Below, piece by piece: positions 43,866-57,802 of a stretch of DNA of 64,000 nt. How positions within the stretch are numbered: the first letter of the stretch is position 1; each line of letters opens with the position of its first letter. Source of the stretch: Poindextera sp963706385. Its GTDB lineage: Bacteria; Pseudomonadota; Alphaproteobacteria; Caulobacterales; Caulobacteraceae. Position numbers and translations under genes: made by a program. The notes beneath the pieces were generated by a model. That model made no database searches, was not told the DNA's origin, and saw nothing but the letters and a program-made list of their open reading frames with translations. The DNA lies in contig OY970153.1 of NCBI GenBank assembly GCA_963706385.1, positions 3,162,001 through 3,226,000 on the forward strand, in the 5' to 3' direction.

Positions 43866-43972
43866 CGGAAAACCTTGGCCGTGGTCACGAAAGGGCGCGA
43901 CCATCGCCGCCGCTCGTGGCGGCCGCAAGGCGCAAAAACGTCAATCGCGAAAATTCGCCGGCGCGGCGCGCG

Positions 43973-45230
43973 TCAGGAGCCCGGTTTGCTGACGTAGAAG
44001 CTGGCGTTGTTGCCGACCGCGGTGGCGACGCCGCTGACCGAACGGTTCGATCCGGTGATGGTCGCGCTGGCCGCGGCGCCGACGCCGCCGGTGTTGGTCT
44101 GGCTGTTGCTCACGCTCAGCACCCCGCCGCAGTCCGAACAGGCGAAGGCGGTGGCCGAGTTGGCGATCGCCGTGGCCGAGGCCGCCGCGTCGAAGCCGGC
44201 GCCGCCGGTGAAGCTGGCCGTGGCCTCGGTTCCGTTGGTGTTGCTCTGGCGGTTGGAGACCTCGGTGGCGAGGCCGTCGTTGGCGGCCATCAGCGAATTG
44301 CCGACGCCGGAGGCGCTCGCCTGGCCCGAGCCGAACTGGAAGCCGGTCACCACCGAGTTCGCCATAGACATAGGAGGCGTTGGCCTGACTGTCGGTGACG
44401 TTCAGCTCGCCGTCGGCGTTGCTTAGCGAGATGTTGTTGGCGCTGGCCGCCGCCACGCCCTGGATGGTCTGGCCGGTCCCCACGTCGACGAACTGGCCGG
44501 CCTGGGTGAGCCCGCCGGTGGCGGTTTGGGTGGCGTTGAGGGTCTGGTTGGCCCCGGCGGTCCCGGTCGAGGTGATGTTGTTGGCGACCGCGACGGAGCT
44601 GAACGCCGCCGCGCCCGGCGTGTACTGCAGCGTCGCCCCGCCGGTGGTGTCGCTGCCGCTTTCCGCGTCGACGGTGGCCGAACTGGACTGGGTGGTGGTC
44701 ACGTTCGACGCGCCGCCGACGAGACCGAAGCTCAGCGCATTGGCGATCGCCTCGGTGCTGACCGAGGCGGCGCCGGTCTGGGCGAGCGCGGCGTTGAAAT
44801 CGACCTCGCTCTTGACCAGGCTCCCATTGGCGGTCTGGCTGAAATTCCCGGTCAGCCCGCCGCCGCCGAGACTGTCGGCTTCGCTGGCGTTGGCGCTCGC
44901 CACGGTGGTGACGGCGGTCACGTCGCCCGAGTTGGCGGCGACGTTCAGCGAGGTCTTGGCGCTGGTCGCCCCGCTCATGGTCTGGCTCGACTGGACGTCG
45001 AGCGAGCCGGTCTGCACCGCGCTCAGCACCCCGTTGCCGGTGGCCGTGGTGACGGCCGTGGTCGAGCCCGAAACATCGACGACATTCAGGGTTTGGGTCG
45101 AAAAGACGTCGCCCAGCTGGACCTGATTGTTGACGACCGTGCTTTGGCTAGTAGCGGCTCCGCTCAATGGCGGCAGCATCGGAGCCGCCAGCATTACGCC
45201 AGCGAGCAGGATCTTCGCGGGTCTGCGCAT
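43973..45230 (-). pseudogene. hfaD: hfaD, holdfast attachment protein, apparently frameshifted
   Basis: The 5' part (MRRPAKILLAGVMLAAPMLP, signal peptide) encodes a Ser/Thr/Asn/Ala/Val-rich repetitive protein up to NASYVY near 44365. The in-frame continuation turns Arg/Gly-rich, while the +1-shifted frame resumes the same style (ANSVVTGFQFGSGQASASG) and ends NASFYVSKPGS at 43973. Removing one base from the C pair at 44362-44363 restores about 418 residues, near the size of HfaD. HfaD helps anchor the holdfast to the stalk tip. The start overlaps the end of hfaB by about 83 bp. Either a real frameshift or a sequencing indel. Confidence 0.75.
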
Positions 45231-46189
45231 TGTTCTTGTCCAGGTTGTTGTAAGCGGGGGTGAAGCCCCCGGTCAGGCCGGTGGTCCGCCCGCCGATCGG
45301 ATCGCCGTCGTGCAGGCAGATCTGCGGACCCGGCGCGCCGTAGACGTTGGCCATCATCTCCAGCACCGCCCGTTCGACGACCGCGCGGACGCCGAGCTGG
45401 ATCGGCTCAAGCCCGCCTTCGCCCGCCGAGACATTGAAGATGTTGCCGTTGAGGAAATCGAAGACGCCGACGCCGACCTGACGACCGATGATCTGCTTCT
45501 GATAGGAGATCACGTCGACCACCTGCAGGGTGCGGGTGTCGACCAGGCGCATGTCGAGGCCGACGTTCATGACGTAGAGTTGGCCGGTCGCCTCGATCTT
45601 CAGGCCGGTGGCTTTCGGGTCGGAGCCCGCCGCGTCCAGGCCGGACGAGCGGATGTTGAAGTTCAGCTCGGTGATGCCGCCGACGATATAGTAGTCGGAC
45701 CCCGGCACCTGGCCGGCGGCGATCTTGCGATAGTCGCCGGGCGCGCCCGGCGCGGGCGGCGGCCCGTCGCTGATCAGCTTGTTGTTGGCGTATTTCAGCT
45801 CCAGCTCGGAGACGCTGGTGTCGTAGCGCTCGACCAGGTTGGCGCCCGCCTTCGACAGGGCCGACATCGCCATCAGCGAGGCGCCCTGGGTCAGCTTGCG
45901 GCCCGAGCCGTCGGCCTCCTCCTTGCCGGTGTAGTCCGAAATCCGGCCCACCGCGATCCGCGGCGAGGTGATGTGGTTGGCCCGGGCGTAGTCGCCCAGG
46001 CAGATCAGCGCCGCCGAATAGGGCGTCGGGTTGGCGGTCACCGGCGCGTTGCCGATCGGGTGGGCGTAATTGCCGCTCGGCCCGGCCACCGGGGAGACGC
46101 AGGCCGACAGCGCCACCGCGCAGGCCGAGACCACCGCGGGAATCTTGGCCCGGGCGAGCAGCGAGAGTTCTGAAATATGGAGCGACCAT
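45148..46189 (-). CDS. hfaB: hfaB, CsgG-like holdfast attachment lipoprotein, probable 5' frameshift
   Basis: A CsgG-family outer-membrane secretion lipoprotein (ICLGDYARANHITSPRIAVG; YYIVGGITELNFNIRSSG; DMRLVDTRTLQVVDVIS). The frame from GTG 46134 begins directly at the lipobox region (VSACAVALSAC) with no positive n-region or RBS. The ATG at 46189, with GGAAAG upstream and only 4 bp after hfaA, starts MVAPYFRTLAAR one base out of frame. Removing one base from the G triplet at 46152-46154 joins them into a normal lipoprotein signal, MVAPYFRTLAARRAKIP, giving about 346 residues. HfaB exports HfaA and HfaD in Caulobacter. Confidence 0.85.
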
Positions 46190-46193
46190 GAGT

Positions 46194-46625
46194 TTAGGGC
46201 TTTCCATTGGTGCTGGTGGTCGCGGTGATGTTCCCGGTGTTGGTCTGCTGGGATTGCACGATCACCGTATTGTCCGAACCTTGGACCACGACGTTGAGGT
46301 TGTTGCCGATCGCGGAGGCGGATCCGCCGACCCCGCCGGCGCCGCTGAAGCTGTCGCCCACCCCGCTCAGGCGCGCGCTGGCGCCGGCGAACAGGCTGGT
46401 CGAACTGGCCTGGAACAGGCCGTTGATCACGACCAGGTTGCCGTTGGCGTCGGTCATGTCGACGTTGACCGGCTGATTTTCCTGGCCGGCGTAACGCCCA
46501 TAGCCCGCGTTGAACGCGGCGGAGTTGGTCGTCATCGTCTGGGCCCGCGCCAAGCCGGCGAGAGTCAGGGCGGCCAGGCCGGCGATCGTCGCCGCGGTCG
46601 GGCGCGTGAGATGTCCGTGGGCCAT
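46194..46625 (-). CDS. hfaA: hfaA, holdfast attachment protein A (CsgA/curlin-like)
   Basis: A 143-residue secreted protein with a signal peptide (MAHGHLTRPTAATIAGLAAL, cleavage after ARA-Q). NSAAFNAGYGRYAGQENQPV followed by VDMTDANGNLVVINGLFQA is the recognisable HfaA signature. The C-terminal Gly/Asn/Ser-rich part (GGSASAIGNNLNVVVQGSDN) is amyloid-like. GAGGAGG precedes the ATG. HfaA forms heat-stable polymers at the stalk tip that hold the holdfast. First gene of the hfaA-hfaB-hfaD order. Confidence 0.88.
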   Translation of the reverse strand: MAHGHLTRPTAATIAGLAALTLAGLARAQTMTTNSAAFNAGYGRYAGQENQPVNVDMTDANGNLVVINGLFQASSTSLFAGASARLSGVGDSFSGAGGVGGSASAIGNNLNVVVQGSDNTVIVQSQQTNTGNITATTSTNGKP

Positions 46626-46804
46626 CGCGGCCGCCTCCTCGACGAAAGGTCGCGGCCAGATGAGAGCAATGGCCGTGCCAGAGCGGGTCGGCCCAGAGAA
46701 CTAAAGGGACAAGGCCCCGCGATTTGGTTAAGCCGACCGCGCCCGTTGGCTCCTTTTGAAACGATTCCGGATCAAATCGGCGCTAGACGTCAGCACGCGC
46801 GAGG

Positions 46805-47479
46805 GTGCGTATCGATCTGGGAGTCGAGCGGTTGGAGACTGAACGAGAGCCGTTGTTCCGCGTCCCGTGGCCGGTGGCGGCGCTGGTGGGCGTCATCCTG
46901 GCGGCCTTCGCGATCCAGAGCTTCATCGGAACCGAGGCGGTGGCCAGCAGCCTGGGGTTCTCGGCGCTGTCCCTGGCGCAAGGACGCCTGGCGCCGCTGT
47001 TTGTTTCGCTGTTCCTGCACGGCGGGTGGGCGCATGTGCTGGTCAATTCCGCCTTCATCCTGGCGTTTGGCGCGCCCGTCTCGCGACGGTGCGGGCGGGA
47101 CGCGACGGGCGCCCTGGCCTTTTTCGGCTTCTTTCTGACATGCGGGGTGCTGGCCAATCTCGGCTACGCCGCCGCGCACCCGACGAGCGAGGCGGTGGTC
47201 GTCGGCGCCTCGGGCGCGGCCGCGGGCCTGATGGCGGCCGCCTCCCGGCTGATGACCCGCGAGCCGGGCCTGGCGCCCTTCGCCAGCCAGCCGGTGCTGG
47301 GCATGGCCGGGGCCTGGTTGATGGTCAACCTGATCCTGGCGCTGATCGACCGGCTGGGCTTGAACGGGCTCGCGCCCGGATCCGGCGGCGCGCCGATCGC
47401 CTGGGAGGCGCACCTGACCGGCTATGCGGCGGGCCTGGTCCTGTTCGGGCCGATGCTGCGCCTGATCCGCCGCGACTGA
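46805..47479 (+). CDS. Rhomboid-family intramembrane serine protease-like protein
   Basis: A 224-residue membrane protein with about six helices. Rhomboid marks are GGWAHVLVNSAFILAFG (the WxHxxxN loop), catalytic Ser in VVVGASGAAAGLMAAA (GxSG) and His in WEAHLTGYAAGL. The start is uncertain: GTG at 46805 has no clear RBS. It is divergent from hfaA (180-bp gap). Substrates are unknown. Confidence 0.85.
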   Translation: MRIDLGVERLETEREPLFRVPWPVAALVGVILAAFAIQSFIGTEAVASSLGFSALSLAQGRLAPLFVSLFLHGGWAHVLVNSAFILAFGAPVSRRCGRDATGALAFFGFFLTCGVLANLGYAAAHPTSEAVVVGASGAAAGLMAAASRLMTREPGLAPFASQPVLGMAGAWLMVNLILALIDRLGLNGLAPGSGGAPIAWEAHLTGYAAGLVLFGPMLRLIRRD

Positions 47480-47576
47480 ATTCGCGCTCCGGTTCGATCA
47501 CGGCATAGAGAATTGCCCTGAAGCCCGGTTTGCGTGAAGCTCCGTCCAATCAAGGAAAGGCGGAGGAGGAAAGCCG

Positions 47577-48008
47577 ATGCTCGTTTCCCAGATTCTCAAG
47601 GATAAAGGCGACCTTGTTTTCACCGCCTCGCCGCATGAAACCGTCGCCGGGGCGGCGGCCATGCTGCACAGCCGGCGGGTCGGCGCGATGGTCATCGTCG
47701 ACGGCGGGGGAGCGATTGTCGGAATACTGTCCGAGCGCGATATCGTCAGGGTGGTGGCCGAAAAGGGCGCTGTGGCCCTGAGCGAGCCGATCTCCGGCTG
47801 CATGACCAAGGACGTGGTGTTCGCCGCGCCCAACGAGCCGGTGCAGTCGCTGCTGGGGCGAATGACCGACCGGCGCGTGCGCCACCTGCCGGTGATCAAG
47901 GACGGGCGGCTCGTGGGCATCGTCTCGATCGGCGATCTGGTGAAGTGCAAGATCGCCGAGGCCGAAGCCGAGGCGGAGACCCTCAAGGCCTATATCTCGG
48001 CCGGCTAG
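47577..48008 (+). CDS. CBS-domain pair protein
   Basis: A 143-residue protein composed of two CBS motifs (about 8-62 and 75-130): VAGAAAMLHSRRVGAMVIVD and VQSLLGRMTDRRVRHLPVIK, each followed by the GIxSxxD(I/L)V strand-helix (GILSERDIVRVVA; GIVSIGDLVKCKI). Such stand-alone pairs bind adenine nucleotides and dimerise. GGAGGAGGAAAG precedes the ATG. The gene lies 600 bp upstream of the 16S rRNA gene. Confidence 0.92.
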   Translation: MLVSQILKDKGDLVFTASPHETVAGAAAMLHSRRVGAMVIVDGGGAIVGILSERDIVRVVAEKGAVALSEPISGCMTKDVVFAAPNEPVQSLLGRMTDRRVRHLPVIKDGRLVGIVSIGDLVKCKIAEAEAEAETLKAYISAG

Positions 48009-48608
48009 AGCCGCCGGGGGGCCGCGCGCCATCCTGGATCGGACGAAATTTCGCCTTCGGACCGACTCAGGGGTTGCGCCCCCCGGACCCGCCGAATATA
48101 AGCCGCGCCTCGCCAGGGCGTCGGCCGGGCGTCGAAATTGAAAAGAGCCATAAAGCTCTTGCCTTTTCGAAGCTCCGGCGTTAAGTTCCCCGGCTCCAAC
48201 CGACTCGTTTCCGGACTGATTGAGGGAAGCCCCTCGGCGGCCCAGGAGCGAGTTTTGCGCGCTGACGCAGCCCGATCCGACCGGACCGGGACTGTGTTCG
48301 CAAGCCGGTTGACACGGAAAACGGCGGCTCCTAGATACGCCGCTCTTCGCCGCCACCGGGCGTTAAACGGTGGGGCCGGCAAGCCGGTCTGGTCTTTGAC
48401 ATCGTTGATTTGGAAAGAGAAACGCAGGCGGCGGTGTTCTGCGGACAGAGCAAGTCTGTCCTCGACACTGACTGTCACGCGGTCTCTTGAAGACACCATG
48501 ATACCATCGGTTTCGGCCGGTGGAGTTATGGGAACTCGTCAATAGACTACGCAAAGACAACGCCCGCCGTCCTTCGGGATGGTGGATACGGAAGTCAGAA
48601 CGTCAACT
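48009..48608. other. rRNA operon promoter and leader region
   Basis: No protein gene. It contains the promoter at 48309-48337 and about 270 bp of leader. The segment around 48391-48415 (GGTCTTTGACATCGTTGATT) is a leader block seen before alphaproteobacterial 16S genes. An open frame at 48138-48545 is a chance reading through this region. Confidence 0.75.
48309..48337 (+). promoter_or_regulatory. Predicted rRNA operon promoter
   Basis: TTGACA at 48309-48314, a 17-base spacer and TAGATA at 48332-48337 make a near-consensus sigma-70 promoter. Transcription would start near 48344, about 265 bp before the 16S gene. The -35 hexamer is perfect, as expected for an rRNA promoter. Confidence 0.75.
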
Positions 48609-50099
<1,491 letters not shown>

Positions 50100-50303
50100 G
50101 ATCGTCCAGACCTCTCGCGGTCTATTCGATCGTCTAAAGATTCTAAACAGGTGCAGGGCGCCGCCGTCTTCGCTTCTCTTTCCTCCCATCGCCGGCCGGG
50201 CGGTTCGTCAGAACCGCTGTTCCAGGCCGCGCGGTTTGATCGCGAACCCAAGGGCGACTTTGGCCTGCAAGGGTCGAGGTCAGGGCGTAGCGCGCGCTGC
50301 CAT

Positions 50304-50380
50304 AGGCCCGTAGCTCAGGTGGTTAGAGCGTACGCCTGATAAGCGTAAGGTCGGCAGTTCGAGTCTGCCCGGGCCTACCA
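50304..50380 (+). tRNA. tRNA-Ile (anticodon GAT)
   Basis: A 77-nt cloverleaf: acceptor AGGCCCG pairs with CGGGCCT, anticodon GAT at 50338-50340 in loop CTGATAA, TTCGAGTC T-arm, encoded CCA. In the 16S-23S spacer as usual. Confidence 0.97.
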
Positions 50381-50448
50381 ATCCTTGGACAGGCGGCGTT
50401 TCGCCCGGTGGCTCCCAGCGAGCCGACGGCTCCCAGTCGGTTCCGGCG

Positions 50449-50524
50449 GGGGCCATAGCTCAGTTGGTAGAGCGCGTGCTTTGCAAGCATGAGGTCGTCG
50501 GTTCGATCCCGTCTGGCTCCACCA
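50449..50524 (+). tRNA. tRNA-Ala (anticodon TGC)
   Basis: A 76-nt cloverleaf: acceptor GGGGCCA pairs with TGGCTCC (one G-T), anticodon TGC at 50482-50484, TTCGATCC T-arm, encoded CCA. The second spacer tRNA. Confidence 0.97.
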
Positions 50525-50743
50525 CCCCGCGATCAATGGGATACGAAATTCCCGCCCGGCTCGGCCAGGCGGGTTTGACATCGTGAATGAAGGGTCAGCC
50601 CGGACGCGTAAAAGCGTTTGGCAGGGCGGGCTCTGATAAAAGACATCATTGTCTGGCTAGAAATACAAAGCGCATGTGTGGGCGCGCCGCGGTCCTTCGT
50701 ACGGCTGTCGGCGCCGTCCCAACGCATGAGTTTTGCTGAGAAC

Positions 50744-53528
<2,785 letters not shown>

Positions 53529-53599
53529 TTCTTCAGCTAAACTCATGAAGAGCTTTGTGAGCCAGCCAGCTCTGATGTCTTTTATCGCATCCTCTTCGT

Positions 53600-53719
53600 T
53601 GACCTGGTGGCTATGCCGGAAGGTCCCCACCCGATCCCATCTCGAACTCGGTCGTTAAGCCTTCCAGGGCCGATGGTACTTCGTCTCAAGGCGCGGGAGA
53701 GTAGGTCGCCGCCAGGTCT
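53600..53719 (+). rRNA. rrf: 5S ribosomal RNA
   Basis: About 120 nt. GACCTGG at the 5' end pairs with CCAGGTC at the 3' end. Internal CCCGATCCCATCTCGAACTC is the conserved loop B/C region. It follows 23S by about 70 bp. Confidence 0.95.
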
Positions 53720-53783
53720 ACCAAGAGGATGCGGACAAACAGTCCGTCCGACCCTTCATCACGACCCGATCCAACAGCTTTGC

Positions 53784-53860
<77 letters not shown>

Positions 53861-53870
53861 AGACTAGGGA

Positions 53871-53898
53871 ATGGCCCCCGCTCGCGGGGGCCATTTTT
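53871..53898 (+). terminator. Intrinsic terminator of the rRNA operon
   Basis: ATGGCCCCCG and CGGGGGCCAT form a perfect 10-bp stem with loop CTCG, followed by a T-run. It lies 11 bases after tRNA-fMet and just before the convergent thioredoxin-like gene ends. Confidence 0.9.
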
Positions 53899-53923
53899 GT
53901 TTCAGCGATCCGACGCGCCCGCC

Positions 53924-54436
53924 TCACGGCGTCCACTGCGCCAGCCAGTCGGCCAGGGCCTGGGGGCTCAGGCCGCGCGCGTCGGCCAGGGCGGCGGTGT
54001 GGCCGGCGTCGAGCAGCCGCTCGCTGGCCGGATCGACGATCAACAGGCTCGGCACGCCCTCCAGCCGGCCGCGCACGCCATAGTGTGCCGGAATCTGCAG
54101 GTTGCGGTCAAAGCGGCCGACGTCGACGCTGACCACCACGTAGTGGGCCGCAACGAACGCCTTGACCTCGGGCAGCTCCATGGTCCCGGCCAGGATGCGG
54201 CAGTCGGGGCACCAGTTGCCGCCCAGGTCGATCAGCAGCAGCTTGCGCGCGGCCAGGGCCTCGGCCTTGGCGTCGGCCACCGCGCGGTCGGCGTCGGCCT
54301 TTTCGTCATAGGGATAGGGCAGCGGCGCCTTGAGCTGGGCGAAGCTGGTGACGGCGAGCTTGGGCGCCGGCGCGGCCAACGCGGGCGCGGCGAGCGCCGC
54401 GGCGGCGAGCGCGGCGAGGGCGAGGCGAGCGATCAT
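53924..54436 (-). CDS. Secreted thioredoxin-like protein
   Basis: A 170-residue exported protein. The signal peptide MIARLALAALAAAALAAPAL is cleaved near ALA-AP. The active-site pair is in GGNWCPDCRILAG (CxxC), and the cis-Pro loop is EGVPSLLIVDP. This places it among periplasmic thioredoxin-fold oxidoreductases of the thioredoxin_7 type. An upstream in-frame ATG (54469) would spoil the signal peptide. It converges on the rRNA operon. Confidence 0.88.
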   Translation of the reverse strand: MIARLALAALAAAALAAPALAAPAPKLAVTSFAQLKAPLPYPYDEKADADRAVADAKAEALAARKLLLIDLGGNWCPDCRILAGTMELPEVKAFVAAHYVVVSVDVGRFDRNLQIPAHYGVRGRLEGVPSLLIVDPASERLLDAGHTAALADARGLSPQALADWLAQWTP

Positions 54437-54503
54437 CGACAATCTCCGAGGTCCGCCGTCGGCTAACACGGCGCGGCCCTGTCGGCCATCCCGGGGGGCG
54501 GGC

Positions 54504-55271
54504 TCAGCCGGCCCTGACGAACAGGCCGATGCTCAGGGCGACGCCGATCAGCACCACGGCCGCTTTCAGCGCCTTCTCATTGACCCGTTTGAGCATCATC
54601 CCGCCCAGCGCGCCGCCGGCGATCGCGCCGATGCAGACCACCGCGACCTTCAGCCAGTCCGGCCGGGCGGTGAACACGAAGACCACGGCGGCCGCGCAGT
54701 TCATCGCGCTGGCCAGGATGTTCTTGGTCGATCCGGCGACCCTGACCGCCTGGCCGGCCAGGGTCAGGCCCGCCAGCATCAGAAAGCCGATGCCGCCGCC
54801 GAAATAGCCGCCGTAGACGGCGATGGCGAACTGCATCGCCACCGTCGCCGGCGCGCCGATCGGCGCGTGGGCCTCGCCCGGCTTTCGCGCGAAGGCGCCC
54901 CAGGCGAACAGGGCGGTGGCGAACAGCACGAGCCAGGGAACCATCCGCGCGAAGAAGGCGGCTGGCGTGGCCAGCAGCAGCACCGCGCCGATCGCCCCGC
55001 CCGCCAGGCTGATGGCGACCAGGGCGCGAAACGACACCCCGCCCGCGCCATCGGCCAGGCGCCGGCCGACCAGGCCGGTGGTCACCTGGCCGGGAAACAG
55101 GGCGAGGGTCGAGGCGATGTTGGCCGCCCGGGCGTCCAGCCCGGTGAACATCAGCGCCGGCAGGGTGATGAACGAGCCGCCGCCGGCCAGCGCGTTCTGG
55201 GCGCCGGCCCAGAACGCCGCGAGCAGCAGGATCGCGAGGCCGGGCCAGGCGGCGGAATGGGCGGTCGGCAT
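54504..55271 (-). CDS. TSUP (TauE/SafE) family sulfite/anion permease
   Basis: A 255-residue polytopic membrane protein with about eight helices. The family repeat is visible at both ends: GGGSFITLPALMFTGLDARA and GGYFGGGIGFLMLAGLTLAG. TSUP proteins export sulfite, sulfoacetate or similar anions. It follows the MFS transporter gene by 49 bp on the same strand. Confidence 0.9.
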   Translation of the reverse strand: MPTAHSAAWPGLAILLLAAFWAGAQNALAGGGSFITLPALMFTGLDARAANIASTLALFPGQVTTGLVGRRLADGAGGVSFRALVAISLAGGAIGAVLLLATPAAFFARMVPWLVLFATALFAWGAFARKPGEAHAPIGAPATVAMQFAIAVYGGYFGGGIGFLMLAGLTLAGQAVRVAGSTKNILASAMNCAAAVVFVFTARPDWLKVAVVCIGAIAGGALGGMMLKRVNEKALKAAVVLIGVALSIGLFVRAG

Positions 55272-55320
55272 GGCGCTCCCTTAGCCTTGGCGGCGCGCGC
55301 TGGCCACGGCCTTGAGCCGA

Positions 55321-56535
55321 TCAGCTCGGATCGCGCCGGCCGAACAGGCTCAGCAGCAGCACCGCCGCGCCCGCCGCTAGGGCCACCGGAACCATGGCCC
55401 GCACCACCTGGTCGGCGCTGGCCCCGCCCTTCAGCAGGTAGCCCGCGACCAGCGGCCCGGCGATCGAGCCCAGCCGGCCCACCGCCACCGCCGCGCCGGC
55501 GCCGGTCCCGCGCACGGCGGGCGGATAATAGCTGGGGGCCAGGCCGTAGAGGCAGAACTGCGCCCCGATCACCAAGAACCCGGCCATGCCGCTCAGCAGC
55601 AGGATCGGCTCGGCGCCGGCCGCCTTGGCCAGGGCCATCATCACCACCACCAGGCCGACATAGCCGGCGGTCATCGGCCAGCGCACGCCCGCGCGGTCGA
55701 CCGTGAGCCCGAGCAGCGGCGCGCCGACCAAGCTCGACAGGTTGAACGCCACCGAGGCCAGCGGCGCGTCGATCTTGGCCAAGCCCTTGGCCGCGGCCAG
55801 CATCGGCAGCCAGTTCAGCATCAGATGCAGGATGAGCAGGGTCAGGGCGTAGGCCGCCCACAAGGACAGGGTGGCCGGGGCGCGGCCCTCGCCGAACAGG
55901 GCCGCCGCGATGGCGCGCGCGCCGCGCGCCGCGCCTTTCGCCTGGGGCGGGCGCGTCTCGGGCAGGATCCAGCCGATCGCCGGCGCGAGCAGCAGGGGCG
56001 CGGCCCCGCCGATCACGAACACCGCCCGCCAGTCCAGGTCGGGCGGCGCATAACGGGCGAACAGGGCCGAGAGGGCCCCGCCCAGCGCCATGCCGCAGAA
56101 CACCAGCGTGGTCGCCGCCGTGCGCCGGCCGGGCGCGGTGACCTCCGAGGCGATGGCGATCAGATTGGGCGTGGCGCCGCCCAGTCCCAGGCCGACCGCG
56201 ACGCGGATCGCCATCAGCCAGGCGAAGGCGCCCGCCGCCATCGTCGCCAGCGAGAACAGGCCGAACACCGCCACCGAGACGATCAGCACCGGCCTTCGTC
56301 CGATGCGGTCGGCCGCGCGTCCGCCGATCAGGGCGCCGAGGATGAGGCCGATCATGCTGGCGCTCAGCGCCCAGCCGGCCTGCCCGTGGTCCAGCCCCAG
56401 GGCCGGCATCATCCTGGGCGCGGCCACGCCCATGGCCTGGACGTCGTAGCCTTCGAGCATGGCGATGGCGGCGCACAGGGCGATGATCGGCGCCGCCGCG
56501 ATGGCGCGCGCCGGCCGAATGGCGATTGTGGTCAT
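55321..56535 (-). CDS. MFS transporter, aromatic acid:H+ symporter (AAHS)-like
   Basis: A 404-residue MFS protein with 12 predicted helices. Helix 1 carries the AAHS signature EGYDVQAMGVAAPRM, followed by motif A GGRAADRIGRRPVLIVSV. The family takes up protocatechuate, 4-hydroxybenzoate and related aromatic acids. No ring-cleavage genes are in the window, so the substrate is a family-based guess. Confidence 0.9.
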   Translation of the reverse strand: MTTIAIRPARAIAAAPIIALCAAIAMLEGYDVQAMGVAAPRMMPALGLDHGQAGWALSASMIGLILGALIGGRAADRIGRRPVLIVSVAVFGLFSLATMAAGAFAWLMAIRVAVGLGLGGATPNLIAIASEVTAPGRRTAATTLVFCGMALGGALSALFARYAPPDLDWRAVFVIGGAAPLLLAPAIGWILPETRPPQAKGAARGARAIAAALFGEGRAPATLSLWAAYALTLLILHLMLNWLPMLAAAKGLAKIDAPLASVAFNLSSLVGAPLLGLTVDRAGVRWPMTAGYVGLVVVMMALAKAAGAEPILLLSGMAGFLVIGAQFCLYGLAPSYYPPAVRGTGAGAAVAVGRLGSIAGPLVAGYLLKGGASADQVVRAMVPVALAAGAAVLLLSLFGRRDPS

Positions 56536-56629
56536 GCCCCTCCCCGATGCCGGTGTCCTTTGTAGAGCGGAACCGACCAGGGGCGATACACATCCCGCCC
56601 GGAAACAAGAGCTTGGACGCGAGCCCGAG

Positions 56630-57802
56630 CTACAGCCGTTCGACGATCGTCACATTGGCCAGGCCGCCGCCCTCGCACATGGTCTGCAGGCCCCAGCGCT
56701 TGTTGTTGTTCTTCAGCGCATGGATCAGGGTGGTCATCAGCTTGGTGCCGGAGGCGCCCAAGGGGTGGCCGAGCGCGATGGCGCCGCCGTTGACGTTCAG
56801 CCGGTCGGCGTCGGCGCCCAGGGTCTTGCGCCAGGCCACCGGCACCGAGGCGAAGGCCTCGTTGACCTCGAACAGGTCGATGTCGTCGATCCTGAAGCCC
56901 GCCTTCTTCAGCGCCTTTTCGGTGCCCGGCAGGGGGGCCTCCAGCATGATCACCGGATCGCCGCCCACCAGGGTCAGGTGGTGCACCCGGGCCAGCGGCT
57001 CGACGCCCAATATCTTCAGGCCGGCTTCGGAGACCACCATCACGCCCGAGGCGCCGTCGCAGATCTGGCTGGAGGTCGCCGCGGTGAGCGCGCCGCCTTC
57101 CTGCAGCAGCTTGACCCCCTTGATCCCCTCCAGGCTGGCGTCGAAGCGGATGCCCTCGTCGATGGTGTGCATCTCGCTCTTGCCGTCGGCGGTGGTGATC
57201 GCGATCGGGGTGATCTCGTCCTTGAACCGGCCGCCTTGCGTGGCGGCGATCGCCCGCTGGTGGCTGCGGAAGCCGAATTCGTCCAGCTCGTCCCTGGTCA
57301 GGCCATACTTCTTGGCCATCATTTCCGCGCCGACGAACTGGCTGAACTGGATGTTGGGATAGCGCGCGGCCATCGCCTCGCCGCCGGGCAGGCCGAAGCC
57401 GTTCTTGTAGGGCAGGGTGATCGCCAGCCCCATCGGCACGCGGCTCATGCTTTCGACGCCGGCCGCGATCACGATGTCCATGGTCCCGCTCATCACCGCC
57501 TGCGCGGCGAAGTGCAGCGCCTGCTGCGAGGAGCCGCACTGGCGATCGACCGAGGTGGCTGGCACGCTTTCCGGCAGCTTCGACGACAGGACCGCGTTGC
57601 GCGCGACGTTGGAGGACTGCTCGCCGGCCTGGCCGACGCAGCCCATCACCACATCCTCGATCAGGGCCGGGTCGACCCCGGAGCGCTCGACCAGCGCATC
57701 CAGCACCTTGCCGGCCAGGTCGGCCGGGTGGACGCCCGACAGCCGCCCGCCCTTGCGCCCGCCGGCAGTGCGCGTGGCGGCCACGATATAAGCTTCGCCC
57801 AT
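56630..57802 (-). CDS. Acetyl-CoA C-acetyltransferase (thiolase)
   Basis: A 390-residue thiolase with AAGGAG before the ATG. Nucleophilic Cys89 is in SVDRQCGSSQQAL, NEAF is in FEVNEAFASVP, His is in ALGHPLGASGTK and the second Cys is in QTMCEGGGLANV. The C-terminal VERL is typical. It should complete a beta-oxidation cycle. It stands alone; the transporter genes downstream are about 95 bp away. Confidence 0.95.
   Translation of the reverse strand: MGEAYIVAATRTAGGRKGGRLSGVHPADLAGKVLDALVERSGVDPALIEDVVMGCVGQAGEQSSNVARNAVLSSKLPESVPATSVDRQCGSSQQALHFAAQAVMSGTMDIVIAAGVESMSRVPMGLAITLPYKNGFGLPGGEAMAARYPNIQFSQFVGAEMMAKKYGLTRDELDEFGFRSHQRAIAATQGGRFKDEITPIAITTADGKSEMHTIDEGIRFDASLEGIKGVKLLQEGGALTAATSSQICDGASGVMVVSEAGLKILGVEPLARVHHLTLVGGDPVIMLEAPLPGTEKALKKAGFRIDDIDLFEVNEAFASVPVAWRKTLGADADRLNVNGGAIALGHPLGASGTKLMTTLIHALKNNNKRWGLQTMCEGGGLANVTIVERL

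Noticed and set aside
48138..48545. 135-codon open frame in the rRNA leader
   Set aside because: It spans the rRNA promoter and leader, has no RBS and no family character.
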